Below, one piece after another: positions 24,710 to 33,075 of a stretch of DNA of 52,872 nucleotides (within the stretch, counting starts at the first letter, position 1; the number at the start of each line of letters is the position of its first letter). The stretch covers positions 1 through 52,872 of the forward strand of contig JAOKTT010000008.1 in NCBI GenBank assembly GCA_028336245.1, read 5' to 3'. The DNA is from Polaribacter sp. Its GTDB lineage: Bacteria; Bacteroidota; Bacteroidia; Flavobacteriales; Flavobacteriaceae. The position numbers were made by a program, and so were the translations under genes. The notes beneath the pieces were generated by a model. The model did not search any database, was not told the origin of the DNA, and saw nothing but the letters and a program-made list of their open reading frames with translations.

Positions 24710-25636
24710 TTAAGTAATCTTTCTACCTTTTAAAAAACGTTTTATTTCAGCCATCTCCTTTAATTTTTCTCTCGATTCTGAAATCGGAGTTCCAAAATAA
24801 CTTTTTCCTCCTGCTACTGATTTGGTAACTCCCGTTTGTCCAAGAATTACAGCTCCTTTTCCGATTGTAATACCACTAGTCGTGCCCACTTGGCCCCAAA
24901 TAACAACTTCATCTTCGATGACTACACAACCCGCAATTCCCGTCTGTGAAGCGATCAAACACTTTTTTCCAATTACCGTATCGTGACCTACATGCACTTG
25001 ATTGTCAATTTTTGTTCCTTCTCCAATAATGGTATCTCCTGTAACTCCACGATCAATAGTACAAGAAGCACCAATGTCCACATTATCCTGTAAAACCACT
25101 CTTCCCACAGAAAGTAATTTATCAAATCCTTCGGATCTCTTTTTATAATAAAAGGCGTCTGCACCTAAAACTGTATTTGCGTGGATGGTTACATTATTTC
25201 CAATAATGGTGGTATCGTAAATAGTTACATTCGGATGAATAAAACAGTTTTCTCCGATTACGACATTATTTCCAATAAAAACATTGGGCTGCACTATGGT
25301 TCCTTTTCCAATGGTGGCAGAACTTGAGACCGCTTCTTTGGAGACTACGAACGGATTAAAAAAATTTGATATTTTATTAAAATCTCTAAAAGGGTCTTCA
25401 GAAATCAATAAAGACTTTCCCTCGGGACAAGCGACCTCCTTATTAATCAATATTGTGGTTGCCGGAGAGTTTAATGCTTTTTCATAGTATTTGGGATGGT
25501 CTACAAAAACGATATCTCCCTTTTCTACCACATGAATTTCATTAATTCCCAATATTTCAAAGTTAGCACTCCCTATAAATGGAGCACTTATTAATTTTGC
25601 TATCTGTTGAAGTGTTTGTGGCGTTTTGAATTTCAT
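24710..25636 (-). CDS. LpxD-like UDP-3-O-acyl-glucosamine N-acyltransferase (second copy)
   Basis: The ATG at 25634-25636 ([11 protein letters not shown]) gives 308 residues. The open frame extends further upstream, but that part overlaps a hairpin and looks non-coding. An N-terminal uridine-binding-like domain (about 1-95) is followed by many hexapeptide repeats forming a left-handed beta helix, with [12 protein letters not shown] holding the probable catalytic histidine. The protein resembles LpxD but is distinct from the copy at 28506-29546 and shorter. It may add an alternative acyl chain or act on another nucleotide sugar. It follows efp after a structured 63-base spacer. Confidence 0.8.
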   Translation of the reverse strand: MKFKTPQTLQQIAKLISAPFIGSANFEILGINEIHVVEKGDIVFVDHPKYYEKALNSPATTILINKEVACPEGKSLLISEDPFRDFNKISNFFNPFVVSKEAVSSSATIGKGTIVQPNVFIGNNVVIGENCFIHPNVTIYDTTIIGNNVTIHANTVLGADAFYYKKRSEGFDKLLSVGRVVLQDNVDIGASCTIDRGVTGDTIIGEGTKIDNQVHVGHDTVIGKKCLIASQTGIAGCVVIEDEVVIWGQVGTTSGITIGKGAVILGQTGVTKSVAGGKSYFGTPISESREKLKEMAEIKRFLKGRKIT

Positions 25637-25658
25637 GTATCCCTTTTTGTAATTAACC

Positions 25659-25694
25659 ATTGGTGCTTCACAAAGCTCATTGCTAAGCACCAAT
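25659..25694 (-). other. Hairpin between efp and the second lpxD-like gene
   Basis: A perfect ten-base inverted repeat, ATTGGTGCTT (25659-25668) and AAGCACCAAT (25685-25694), encloses 16 bases that can form a small inner stem. No T run follows on the minus strand, so it is not a standard terminator. It may protect or attenuate the transcript. Confidence 0.55.
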
Positions 25695-25699
25695 CATCA

Positions 25700-26266
25700 T
25701 TACTCTTTTATTCTTTCTTGGTAGGTTCCTTTCGTAGTTTCCACTTTAATTTTATCCCCTTCATTTATAAATAAAGGAACATTTACCATTGCGCCACTTT
25801 CCACAGTGGCAGGTTTTGTGGCGTTTGTTGCAGTATTTCCTTTTACACCAGGCTCTGTGTGTGTAACCTCTAAAATAACACTTGCGGGCATGTCTACAGA
25901 AAGTGGCATTTCGTCTTCCGCATTAATAATAATTGTCACAATTTCACCTTCCTTCATTAATTGCGGAGAATCTAAGGAACTTTGCTGCAGTTGAATTTGA
26001 GAGTAATCTTTTTCATTCATAAAGTGATACGTCTCCCCTTCATTGTACAAATACTGAAATTTATGTGTTTCCACACGAATATCTTCAATTTTTCTTCCCG
26101 CTGGAAAGGTATTATCTACTACTTTTCCATTGGTAACACTTTTTAATTTTGTTCTAACAAAAGCAGGGCCTTTTCCTGGTTTTACGTGTAAAAACTCAAT
26201 AACTTTATAAATGTCATTGTTGTACTTAATACACAGTCCGTTTCTAATATCTGATGTTGTTGCCAT
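25700..26266 (-). CDS. efp: Elongation factor P
   Basis: A 188-residue three-domain beta protein. The N-terminal KOW-like domain has the tip loop KPGKGPAF with K32 at the position of the modified lysine of E. coli EF-P (K34). The C-terminal half contains the EF-P signature region around 150-165 (GDKIKVETTKGTYQERIKE at the end). EF-P helps ribosomes through polyproline stretches. The gene lies between lpxA and the extra lpxD-like gene, an order I recall as common in Bacteroidota. Confidence 0.97.
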   Translation of the reverse strand: MATTSDIRNGLCIKYNNDIYKVIEFLHVKPGKGPAFVRTKLKSVTNGKVVDNTFPAGRKIEDIRVETHKFQYLYNEGETYHFMNEKDYSQIQLQQSSLDSPQLMKEGEIVTIIINAEDEMPLSVDMPASVILEVTHTEPGVKGNTATNATKPATVESGAMVNVPLFINEGDKIKVETTKGTYQERIKE

Positions 26267-26332
26267 TTGTATTATTGCTTTTATTATAATAATTTTATGA
26301 GGTACTCTTTTAAACCCTTTGCTTCTGGGGAA

Positions 26333-27118
26333 TTAATTTGAATTGAAATAACCTTTCATAATTCCTCTGTGAGAATCTTTAATAAACTGGATGATCTCAT
26401 CTCTTTCCGTAGTCGCCTCTAATTCTGCTTCAATTATTTCAATTGCTTGGGTATAATTGTAATTTTTTTGAAATAAAATTCGATAAATATTCTGAATTTC
26501 TGTAATTTTTTCTGTGGTAAACCCACGTCTTCGTAAGCCTACTGAATTAATACCAACATAAGATAATGGTTCTCGTGCAGCTTTAACATAAGGAGGCACA
26601 TCTTTTCTTACCAGAGAACCACCTGTTACAAACGCATGCTTTCCTACAGATGCAAATTGATGCACTGCTACCATTCCAGCTAACACAACATTGTCTCCAA
26701 TAGTCACATGCCCCGCTAAAGTGGAGTTGTTAGAAAAAACACAATTATCACCCACAAAAGAATCATGTGCAATATGGCAATATGCCATAATTAGGCAGTT
26801 ATCACCAATTTTGGTTTTCATTCTATCTGAAGTTCCTCTATTGATTGTAACACATTCTCGTATTGTAACATTGTCTCCAATTTCTACTGTAGTTTCTTCA
26901 TCATCAAACTTTAGGTCCTGCGGAATTCCTGCGATGACTGCCCCTGGGAAAATCCTACAATTTTTACCTATCCTAGCCCCTTCATAAATAGTTACGTTCG
27001 AACCAATCCATGTTCCCGAACCAATTATTACGTTATTGTGAATGGTTGTAAAAGGCTCTATAACTACATTTCTTGCAATTTTTGCTTGGGGATGCACATA
27101 CGCTAATGGTTGATTCAT
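26333..27118 (-). CDS. lpxA: UDP-N-acetylglucosamine O-acyltransferase
   Basis: The 261-residue protein is mostly hexapeptide repeats followed by a helical C-terminal domain. MAYCHIAHDSFVG aligns with the LpxA active site, H118 being the catalytic histidine position and H115 its neighbour. The GIPQDLKFDDEETTVEIGDN stretch is also typical. LpxA transfers a 3-hydroxyacyl chain from ACP to UDP-GlcNAc, the first step of lipid A synthesis. It starts 3 bases after the lpxC-fabZ stop, in the order lpxD, lpxC-fabZ, lpxA. Confidence 0.96.
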   Translation of the reverse strand: MNQPLAYVHPQAKIARNVVIEPFTTIHNNVIIGSGTWIGSNVTIYEGARIGKNCRIFPGAVIAGIPQDLKFDDEETTVEIGDNVTIRECVTINRGTSDRMKTKIGDNCLIMAYCHIAHDSFVGDNCVFSNNSTLAGHVTIGDNVVLAGMVAVHQFASVGKHAFVTGGSLVRKDVPPYVKAAREPLSYVGINSVGLRRRGFTTEKITEIQNIYRILFQKNYNYTQAIEIIEAELEATTERDEIIQFIKDSHRGIMKGYFNSN

Positions 27119-27121
27119 ATT

Positions 27122-28513
27122 TTAATTTTTTCTAGCAATTTGAGCCATTAATTCCGCTTCTGCAACTACTTTTCCGTTTGCATATGCATATGCCTGCATG
27201 TGACAAATCCCTCTTCTTATTGGCGTAATCAGTTCACATTTAAAAATAACAGTATCTCCAGGCAACACTTTTTGTTTAAACTTCACCTTATCCATCTTCA
27301 TAAAGTAAGTCAGATAGTTCTCTGGATCCGGTACGGTATTTAAAACCAAAACACCTCCACATTGTGCCATTGCTTCAACTTGCAATACTCCGGGCATTAC
27401 TGGTGCACCCGGGAAATGACCTACAAAGAAGTTCTCATTCATCGTCACATTTTTCATCCCCACGACATGCTTGCTAGAAAGTTCTAAAATTCTATCCACT
27501 AATAAAAACGGAGGTCTGTGCGGAAGAATCTCCATAATTTGGTGAATGTCCAATAATGGTGGCAAACTTAAATCATAAGAAGGCACATTATTTCTTTTCT
27601 CCTGCTTAATAATCTTCGCAAGCTTCTTCGCAAACAAGGTATTTATTAAATGACCTGGTTTGTTTGCAATCACTTTTCCTTTAATTCGCGTTCCTACGAG
27701 CGCTAAATCACCTATGACATCTAATAGTTTATGCCGCGCCGCTTCATTTGCCCAATGCAAAGTTAAGTTGTCTAAAATTCCGTTTGATTTTACGGCAATG
27801 TCTTTTTTATTAAAAGCTTTCTTTAATTTTTCCATGGTACTCTCAGACAATTCTTTGTCTACATACACAATGGCATTATTTAAGTCTCCTCCTTTGATCA
27901 AATCGTGCTCCAAGAGCATTTCAATCTCATGCAAAAAACTAAAGGTTCTAGCCGCAGCAATTTCTTCTTTAAAATCAGAGACCTTTTCTAAAGTAGCATT
28001 CTGAGTCCCTAGTACTTTCGTGCCAAAATCCACCATAGTAGTTACCTGATAATCGTCAGCAGGCATTAGTATTATTTCGCTACCTGTAACTTCATCTTTG
28101 TAAGAGATAATCTCTTTAACTACGTATTCTTCAATGAAAGCATCCTGTTCTTTAATACCAGCCTTTTCTAAAGCTTCTAAAAAAAACTTAGAGGAACCAT
28201 CCATAATTGGAGGTTCTGAAGCATCTATCTCAATTAGTAAGTTATCAATATCTAAACCTACAGCAGCTGCCAACACATGTTCTGATGTCTGAATTTGGAC
28301 TCCATTTTTCTCTATATTGGTTCCTCTTTGCGTATTTACAACATACTCCGCCCTTGCCTCAATAATAGGGGTTCCCTCTAAATCTAATCTACAAAATGCA
28401 AAACCATGGTTTATAGGGGCAGGTTTAAAAGTCATTTTTACAGCATTCCCTGTATGCAAACCCACACCTGATAAACTGATTTGATTTTGTATTGTTTTTT
28501 GTTTCTTACTCAT
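27122..28513 (-). CDS. lpxC-fabZ: Bifunctional UDP-3-O-acyl-GlcNAc deacetylase / 3-hydroxyacyl-ACP dehydratase
   Basis: Residues 1 to about 305 are LpxC: zinc ligands H79 in SEHV and H261/D265 in HKLLD, plus EIDASEPPIMDGSS. Residues from about 318 to 463 are FabZ: LPHRPPFLLVDR, catalytic H367 in GHFPG and E381 in VEAMAQ, spaced 14 residues as in FabZ enzymes. The fusion is characteristic of Bacteroidota. It joins the committed step of lipid A synthesis with dehydration of 3-hydroxyacyl-ACP, the shared precursor, so it may balance both pathways. The start overlaps the lpxD end by 8 bases, implying translational coupling. Confidence 0.97.
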   Translation of the reverse strand: MSKKQKTIQNQISLSGVGLHTGNAVKMTFKPAPINHGFAFCRLDLEGTPIIEARAEYVVNTQRGTNIEKNGVQIQTSEHVLAAAVGLDIDNLLIEIDASEPPIMDGSSKFFLEALEKAGIKEQDAFIEEYVVKEIISYKDEVTGSEIILMPADDYQVTTMVDFGTKVLGTQNATLEKVSDFKEEIAAARTFSFLHEIEMLLEHDLIKGGDLNNAIVYVDKELSESTMEKLKKAFNKKDIAVKSNGILDNLTLHWANEAARHKLLDVIGDLALVGTRIKGKVIANKPGHLINTLFAKKLAKIIKQEKRNNVPSYDLSLPPLLDIHQIMEILPHRPPFLLVDRILELSSKHVVGMKNVTMNENFFVGHFPGAPVMPGVLQVEAMAQCGGVLVLNTVPDPENYLTYFMKMDKVKFKQKVLPGDTVIFKCELITPIRRGICHMQAYAYANGKVVAEAELMAQIARKN

Positions 28514-29546
28514 TCTTTCTTCGTTGAGTCTTCAACTCTTTTTCTAATTGGTTAATTTTTGACACTATTGTTGGTAAATTTTTAAAGTGCACATAACTTC
28601 TATTAAAACTACTAGATTTAAAAGCGGGTGTTCCGTAAATAATTTCACTATCCTTGATGTTTTTTGTGACTCCTGTTTGACCTAAAATCTTCACATTATT
28701 TCCTATTTTTAAGTGACCTCCAATTCCTACTTGTCCACCAATCATACAGTTTTCTCCAATTTTTGTAGATCCAGAAATACCTGTCTGCGATGCAATCACT
28801 GTGTTTTTTCCAACTTCCACGTTGTGCGCAATTTGAATTTGATTATCAAGTTTTACTCCTGTTCTAATAATAGTAGACCCTAAGGTAGCTCTATCAATTG
28901 TAGAAGCTGCACCAATATCCACATTATCTTCAATAATAACATTCCCTATTTGCGGAATTGCCAGATACTCTCCATTTTCATTAGGAGCAAACCCAAAACC
29001 GTCGGCACCAATAATAGCACCTGAATGAATTTTACAATTTTTACCAATATGTGTGTCTGCGTATATTTTCACGCCTGCAAAAATGATGGTATTGTCTCCA
29101 ATTAAAGAATTATCTCCGATATATGAATTCGGATAAATTTTGACATTTTCACCAATTTTGACATTTTCACCAATGTAACTAAATGCTCCGATATATTCTT
29201 TTTTACCTATTTGTGAAGATTCAGCAATAAAACTCGGTTGTTCTCTTCCTAGTTTATTGTTTTTTGCTTCATTATAAAATGCTAATAACTTAGAAAATGA
29301 GCTATATGCGTCTGCTACCTTAATCAACGTGACTTCCACTTCCTTTTCAGGGATAAAGCTTTTGTTTACAATCGCCACAGAAGCATTTGTACTATATAAA
29401 TATGCATTATATTTAGGGTTTGACAAAAAGGTTAAAGATCCCTTTTTTCCTTCTTCAATTTTAGAAAGTTCAGAAACTTCTTCATCCGGATTGCCAACAA
29501 CCTCTCCTTCTAAAATATCTGCTATTTGTTGTGCTTTAAATTTCAT
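28506..29546 (-). CDS. lpxD: UDP-3-O-(3-hydroxyacyl)glucosamine N-acyltransferase
   Basis: From the ATG at 29544-29546 the protein has 346 residues, the usual LpxD length. It has an N-terminal uridine-binding domain (MKFKAQQIADILEG onwards, to about 100), then hexapeptide repeats (IGENVKIGENVKIYPNSYIG and similar) with the catalytic histidine in QIQIAHNVEVG, and a C-terminal helix. LpxD adds the second 3-hydroxyacyl chain in lipid A synthesis. It heads the lpx cluster; its -7 box ends only 7 bases before the ATG, suggesting a nearly leaderless message. Confidence 0.95.
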   Translation of the reverse strand: MKFKAQQIADILEGEVVGNPDEEVSELSKIEEGKKGSLTFLSNPKYNAYLYSTNASVAIVNKSFIPEKEVEVTLIKVADAYSSFSKLLAFYNEAKNNKLGREQPSFIAESSQIGKKEYIGAFSYIGENVKIGENVKIYPNSYIGDNSLIGDNTIIFAGVKIYADTHIGKNCKIHSGAIIGADGFGFAPNENGEYLAIPQIGNVIIEDNVDIGAASTIDRATLGSTIIRTGVKLDNQIQIAHNVEVGKNTVIASQTGISGSTKIGENCMIGGQVGIGGHLKIGNNVKILGQTGVTKNIKDSEIIYGTPAFKSSSFNRSYVHFKNLPTIVSKINQLEKELKTQRRKNE

Positions 29547-29552
29547 CAAAGG

Positions 29553-29560
29553 CAAAAATA
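29553..29560 (-). promoter_or_regulatory. -7 box of the lpx cluster
   Basis: TATTTTTG on the minus strand, ending 7 bases before the lpxD ATG. If used, transcription would begin at or next to the start codon. No -33 TTG is seen. Confidence 0.4.
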
Positions 29561-29591
29561 TAAAAATTATACCGTTTTCTCTAATCTCATG

Positions 29592-30815
29592 TTACTTTGG
29601 GTAACAAATAAAATATTTTACTACGGGTATTGTGAGTGCCTGCAAGTTTAATTGATCCGATGCTTTTGCAATATCTTTTAAATTTCCATTTTTGTTTAAG
29701 ATATATATCGGTGATTTTAAAGTATATGCTTGATTGCTTATTTTTTGGTGAAACACAAAATACTTCACGTCATTCTCAGAAATACTTAATTTACGCATTG
29801 TCTTTTCTCTTCTTTTAGTAAGATAAACATCCTTAAAAACCTCTTGCTGCATCTCTATTCTTAATAACTTCCTATCCACAATCATCTCAGACAATAATGC
29901 CAACACTTTATCTTTATGATGCACCCATTCTTTGATTGCCGACAACACATCATAATCATCTAACTTCGAAAAGATTTCTAAGGTTTTCTCCGTAAAGTTT
30001 GATTTAGAAATTGGAGTTTCTAAAAAGTATTTTAATGCGGAACTCGCAAATAACTCCTCACCTTCTCCCACTAATTCTTTTGCTCTTTTTAATACATTTA
30101 CTAAAATGTTTTCTGCTACTAAGCCCGTTTTATGCAAATACACTTGCCAGTACATTAATCTGCGAGCAATTAAAAATTTCTCTACAGAATAAATTCCCTT
30201 CTGCTCAATAACCAACTCATCATCTTTTACATTTATCATTGCAATTAATCGGTCTGACGAAATATTTCCTTCAGTAACCCCTGTATAGAAACTGTCCCTT
30301 TTTAGATAGTCCAATCGATCAATGTCTAATTGGCTAGAAATAAGCTGTCCTAAAAATTTACGTGGGTTTTTGCCTTCAAAAATTTCGATTGCTAGTGCAA
30401 GTTGTCCCTCAAACTCTTTATTTAATTTCCTCATAAATTTTAAAGAAATCTCTTCATGACTAATTCCGTTAACGATGCTGTGTTCTAACGCATGTGAAAA
30501 TGCACCATGACCAATATCATGCAATAAGATAGCAATACATAGTGCATTTTCCTCTTCATTAGAAATTTCAACTTGTTTAAATCGTAAAACTCGAATTGCT
30601 TTTTGCATCAGATGCATGCAACCAATTGCATGATGAAAACGGGTGTGATTTGCTCCTGGGTACACCAAATTAGAAAAGCCCATTTGAGCGATTCTTCTCA
30701 AGCGTTGAAAATAAGGATGCTCAATGATATCAAAAATTAAGGAGTTTGGTATTTGTATAAATCCGTAGATGGGATCGTTTAAAATTTTAAGCTTATTGGG
30801 TGTGTTTTTTTTCAA
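29592..30815 (-). CDS. HD-domain phosphohydrolase
   Basis: The 407-residue protein has a conserved start (KILNDPIYGFIQIP), then the HD metal site: HHAIGCMHL, ILLHDIGHGAFSHALEH, and further on SSQLDIDRLDYLKRDSFYTGV. These match the dGTPase-like HD family that hydrolyses nucleotides or acts as a phosphatase. It starts with TTG at 30815; an upstream in-frame stop excludes a longer ATG form, and the next ATG is 45 codons in, beyond conserved sequence. It is divergent from porX. Confidence 0.85.
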   Translation of the reverse strand: MKKNTPNKLKILNDPIYGFIQIPNSLIFDIIEHPYFQRLRRIAQMGFSNLVYPGANHTRFHHAIGCMHLMQKAIRVLRFKQVEISNEEENALCIAILLHDIGHGAFSHALEHSIVNGISHEEISLKFMRKLNKEFEGQLALAIEIFEGKNPRKFLGQLISSQLDIDRLDYLKRDSFYTGVTEGNISSDRLIAMINVKDDELVIEQKGIYSVEKFLIARRLMYWQVYLHKTGLVAENILVNVLKRAKELVGEGEELFASSALKYFLETPISKSNFTEKTLEIFSKLDDYDVLSAIKEWVHHKDKVLALLSEMIVDRKLLRIEMQQEVFKDVYLTKRREKTMRKLSISENDVKYFVFHQKISNQAYTLKSPIYILNKNGNLKDIAKASDQLNLQALTIPVVKYFICYPK

Positions 30816-30996
30816 AAGTATTATAATTATCTATGTATAAGTGCAAAATACAATATTTCTTGTGACAAATTCATATATTTATAAGGGATCCTCTTAAATT
30901 ATAAAAATATTATAATATTGGCAATATTTTATCATTTTCTAAGGGTTGTAAAATAACAAATACTTAGTTTTAACGTTTTAAAATAAAGAATTAGAT

Positions 30997-32541
30997 ATGA
31001 GCATGCAAATTTTATGGGTTGATGATGAAATTGAATTATTAAAACCACACATTCTCTTTTTAGAGCTTAAAAGTTATAAAGTTACTACCTGTACAAATGG
31101 CGCTGACGCCATAGATCTAATAGATGAAAAAAACTTTGACATTGTTTTCTTAGATGAGAATATGCCCGGTTTGACAGGTTTAGAAACACTTTCTGAAATC
31201 AAACAAAAACAAGCAAACCTTCCAGTGGTGATGATCACTAAAAGTGAAGAGGAGTATATTATGGAGGAAGCAATAGGTTCTAAAATTGCAGATTATTTAA
31301 TAAAACCGGTAAACCCAAATCAAATTTTATTAAGTTTAAAGAAAAATTTAGACCATTCTCGCTTAATTTCTGAGAAAACAACTTCCAACTATCAGCAGGA
31401 ATTTAGAAAAATTTCAATGGATTTGGCAATGGTGAACTCCTATGCGGATTGGATTGAACTGTATAAAAAATTAATTCATTGGGAATTAGAACTAGAAGAC
31501 ATCAGTGATCCTGGAATGCTCGGAATCCTTGAAAGTCAGAAACAAGAAGCAAACACACAGTTTTTTAAATTCATTAAAAAAAATTATGAGGAATTCTTAA
31601 CGGCACACGACAAACCAACATTTTCGCATACCTTGTTTAAAGATTATGTAGTTCCTGAACTCAAAAAAGAAACACCCGTACTTTGGGTGGTGATTGATAA
31701 TTTACGGTATGATCAATACCGAATTTTAGAGCCCTTAATTAATAACCACTTCAAAAAAGAGGAAGAATATAGCTACTTTTCAATATTACCAACAGCCACT
31801 CAATATGCCAGAAATGCTATTTTTTCAGGTCTTATGCCTTCTGAAATGGAAAAAAAATATCCAAAATTCTGGAAAAATGATACGGATGAAGGTGGAATGA
31901 ATTTATTTGAAAATGATTTTTTATCCGCTCAAATTAAACGCTTAGGTTTGGATATAAAACATGAATATTATAAAATTACATCTCTAAAAAGCGGAAAGGA
32001 ATTGGCTGACAATTATAATGGTACCCAGCAAAACGACCTCACTGCAGTCGTTTATAATTTTGTTGACATGTTGTCCCATTCAAAAACAGAAATGGAAGTC
32101 ATTAAGGAGTTGGCAGGGGATGACAAAGCATATCGGAGTCTAACCCTGAGTTGGTTTAAAAATTCTCCACTTTTTGAAATTATTCAAAAAGCACAAACTT
32201 TAGGACAAAAATTAATTATTACCACAGATCACGGAACCATTAATTGTAAAAATCCTACAAAGATTATTGGTGATAAAAATATTAGTTCTAATCTGCGTTA
32301 TAAGACAGGAAGAAGCATCTCTTATGAGGAGAAAGATGTATTTGCTGTACGAAACCCTAAAGACATCTTTCTGCCAACGGTTGCCATGAATAGTTCTTTT
32401 GTATTTGCAAAAGAAGATTTGTTTTTTGCCTATCCAAATAATTTCAATCATTTTGTGAAATACTTTAAAAACACCTATCAGCACGGAGGTATTTCTCTAG
32501 AAGAGATAATTATTCCCTGCGTCGTGTATAGTCCTAAATAA
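30997..32541 (+). CDS. porX: PorX response regulator with PglZ-like effector domain
   Basis: The 514 residues start with a receiver domain: acidic pocket D9, D10, E11, phospho-acceptor D53 in FLDENMPG, T81 and K103 in LIKPV. After a helical linker (about 125-200) comes an alkaline-phosphatase-superfamily PglZ domain with VVIDNLRYDQYR, PTATQYARNAIFSG, TTDHGT and QHGGISLEEIIIP. This is the PorX layout. PorX with its sensor PorY controls type IX secretion genes in Porphyromonas and relatives, and PorX hydrolyses cyclic and linear oligonucleotides. The sensor is not in the window. A hairpin terminator follows. Confidence 0.92.
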   Translation: MSMQILWVDDEIELLKPHILFLELKSYKVTTCTNGADAIDLIDEKNFDIVFLDENMPGLTGLETLSEIKQKQANLPVVMITKSEEEYIMEEAIGSKIADYLIKPVNPNQILLSLKKNLDHSRLISEKTTSNYQQEFRKISMDLAMVNSYADWIELYKKLIHWELELEDISDPGMLGILESQKQEANTQFFKFIKKNYEEFLTAHDKPTFSHTLFKDYVVPELKKETPVLWVVIDNLRYDQYRILEPLINNHFKKEEEYSYFSILPTATQYARNAIFSGLMPSEMEKKYPKFWKNDTDEGGMNLFENDFLSAQIKRLGLDIKHEYYKITSLKSGKELADNYNGTQQNDLTAVVYNFVDMLSHSKTEMEVIKELAGDDKAYRSLTLSWFKNSPLFEIIQKAQTLGQKLIITTDHGTINCKNPTKIIGDKNISSNLRYKTGRSISYEEKDVFAVRNPKDIFLPTVAMNSSFVFAKEDLFFAYPNNFNHFVKYFKNTYQHGGISLEEIIIPCVVYSPK

Positions 32542-32602
32542 ATGAGTTTTAAAAAAGCCTCGGGTTCATCCATATCACTATGCAAATAAATATTTAAAAT
32601 TT

Positions 32603-32635
32603 AAACGGTACAAATCTTACTATTCTGTACCGTTT
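32603..32635 (+). terminator. Terminator-like hairpin after porX
   Basis: A perfect ten-base stem AAACGGTACA/TGTACCGTTT with a 13-base loop, 62 bases past the porX stop codon, followed by CTTATTTTA. The T run is weak. It also overlaps the upstream part of the tsaE promoter region. Confidence 0.6.
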
Positions 32636-32642
32636 CTTATTT

Positions 32643-32650
32643 TACCTTTG
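32643..32650 (+). promoter_or_regulatory. -7 box of tsaE
   Basis: TACCTTTG matches TAnnTTTG and lies 10 bases upstream of the tsaE ATG. No TTG is found at -33. Confidence 0.45.
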
Positions 32651-32660
32651 TAATCATACC

Positions 32661-33068
32661 ATGAACAAAATATACTCTTTAGAAAAATTAACGGAAGTTG
32701 CCATTGCAATAATTGCAGTAGCAAAAAATAAAACACTTTTATTTTACGGAGAAATGGGTGTTGGTAAAACTACGCTTATCAAAGAAATTTGCCAACAGTT
32801 GGAAGTTAAAGATAGAATCTCCTCTCCTACATACTCCTTGGTAAATGAATACCAAACTTCGAAAGGAGAAACCGTTTTTCATTTTGATTTTTATAGAATT
32901 ACAAATGAAGTGGAAGCCTTAGATATGGGTATAGAAGATTATTTCGACAGTAACCATTGGTGTTTAATCGAATGGCCTCAAAATGTTGAAAATTTACTAC
33001 CTTTAGAGACTGTTGAAATTCACTTAACGCTTTTAGAAAGTGGCCAACGGAACATACACCTAAAATAA
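32661..33068 (+). CDS. tsaE: tRNA threonylcarbamoyladenosine biosynthesis ATPase
   Basis: The 135-residue P-loop protein has Walker A GEMGVGKTT (30-38), the switch region SSPTYSLVNEY and HFDFYRI, and the Walker B-like LIEWP motif, all typical of TsaE/YjeE. It works with TsaB and TsaD to make the t6A modification at position 37 of ANN-decoding tRNAs. The alanine dehydrogenase gene begins 7 bases after the stop codon, so the two are probably co-transcribed, although they have no known functional tie. Confidence 0.95.
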   Translation: MNKIYSLEKLTEVAIAIIAVAKNKTLLFYGEMGVGKTTLIKEICQQLEVKDRISSPTYSLVNEYQTSKGETVFHFDFYRITNEVEALDMGIEDYFDSNHWCLIEWPQNVENLLPLETVEIHLTLLESGQRNIHLK

Positions 33069-33075
33069 ATAAAAC

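Noticed and set aside
25637-25693. N-terminal extension of the second LpxD-like protein
   Set aside because: The 19 extra residues overlap the efp-lpxD hairpin and do not resemble LpxD; the internal ATG gives the standard start.
27660-28004. A 114-codon plus-strand open frame within lpxC-fabZ
   Set aside because: It is the complement of a well-supported enzyme gene and shows no motif of its own.
29138-29173. Tandem 18-base direct repeat
   Set aside because: It encodes consecutive hexapeptide repeats (IGENVK twice) of the LpxD beta helix, so protein structure explains it.
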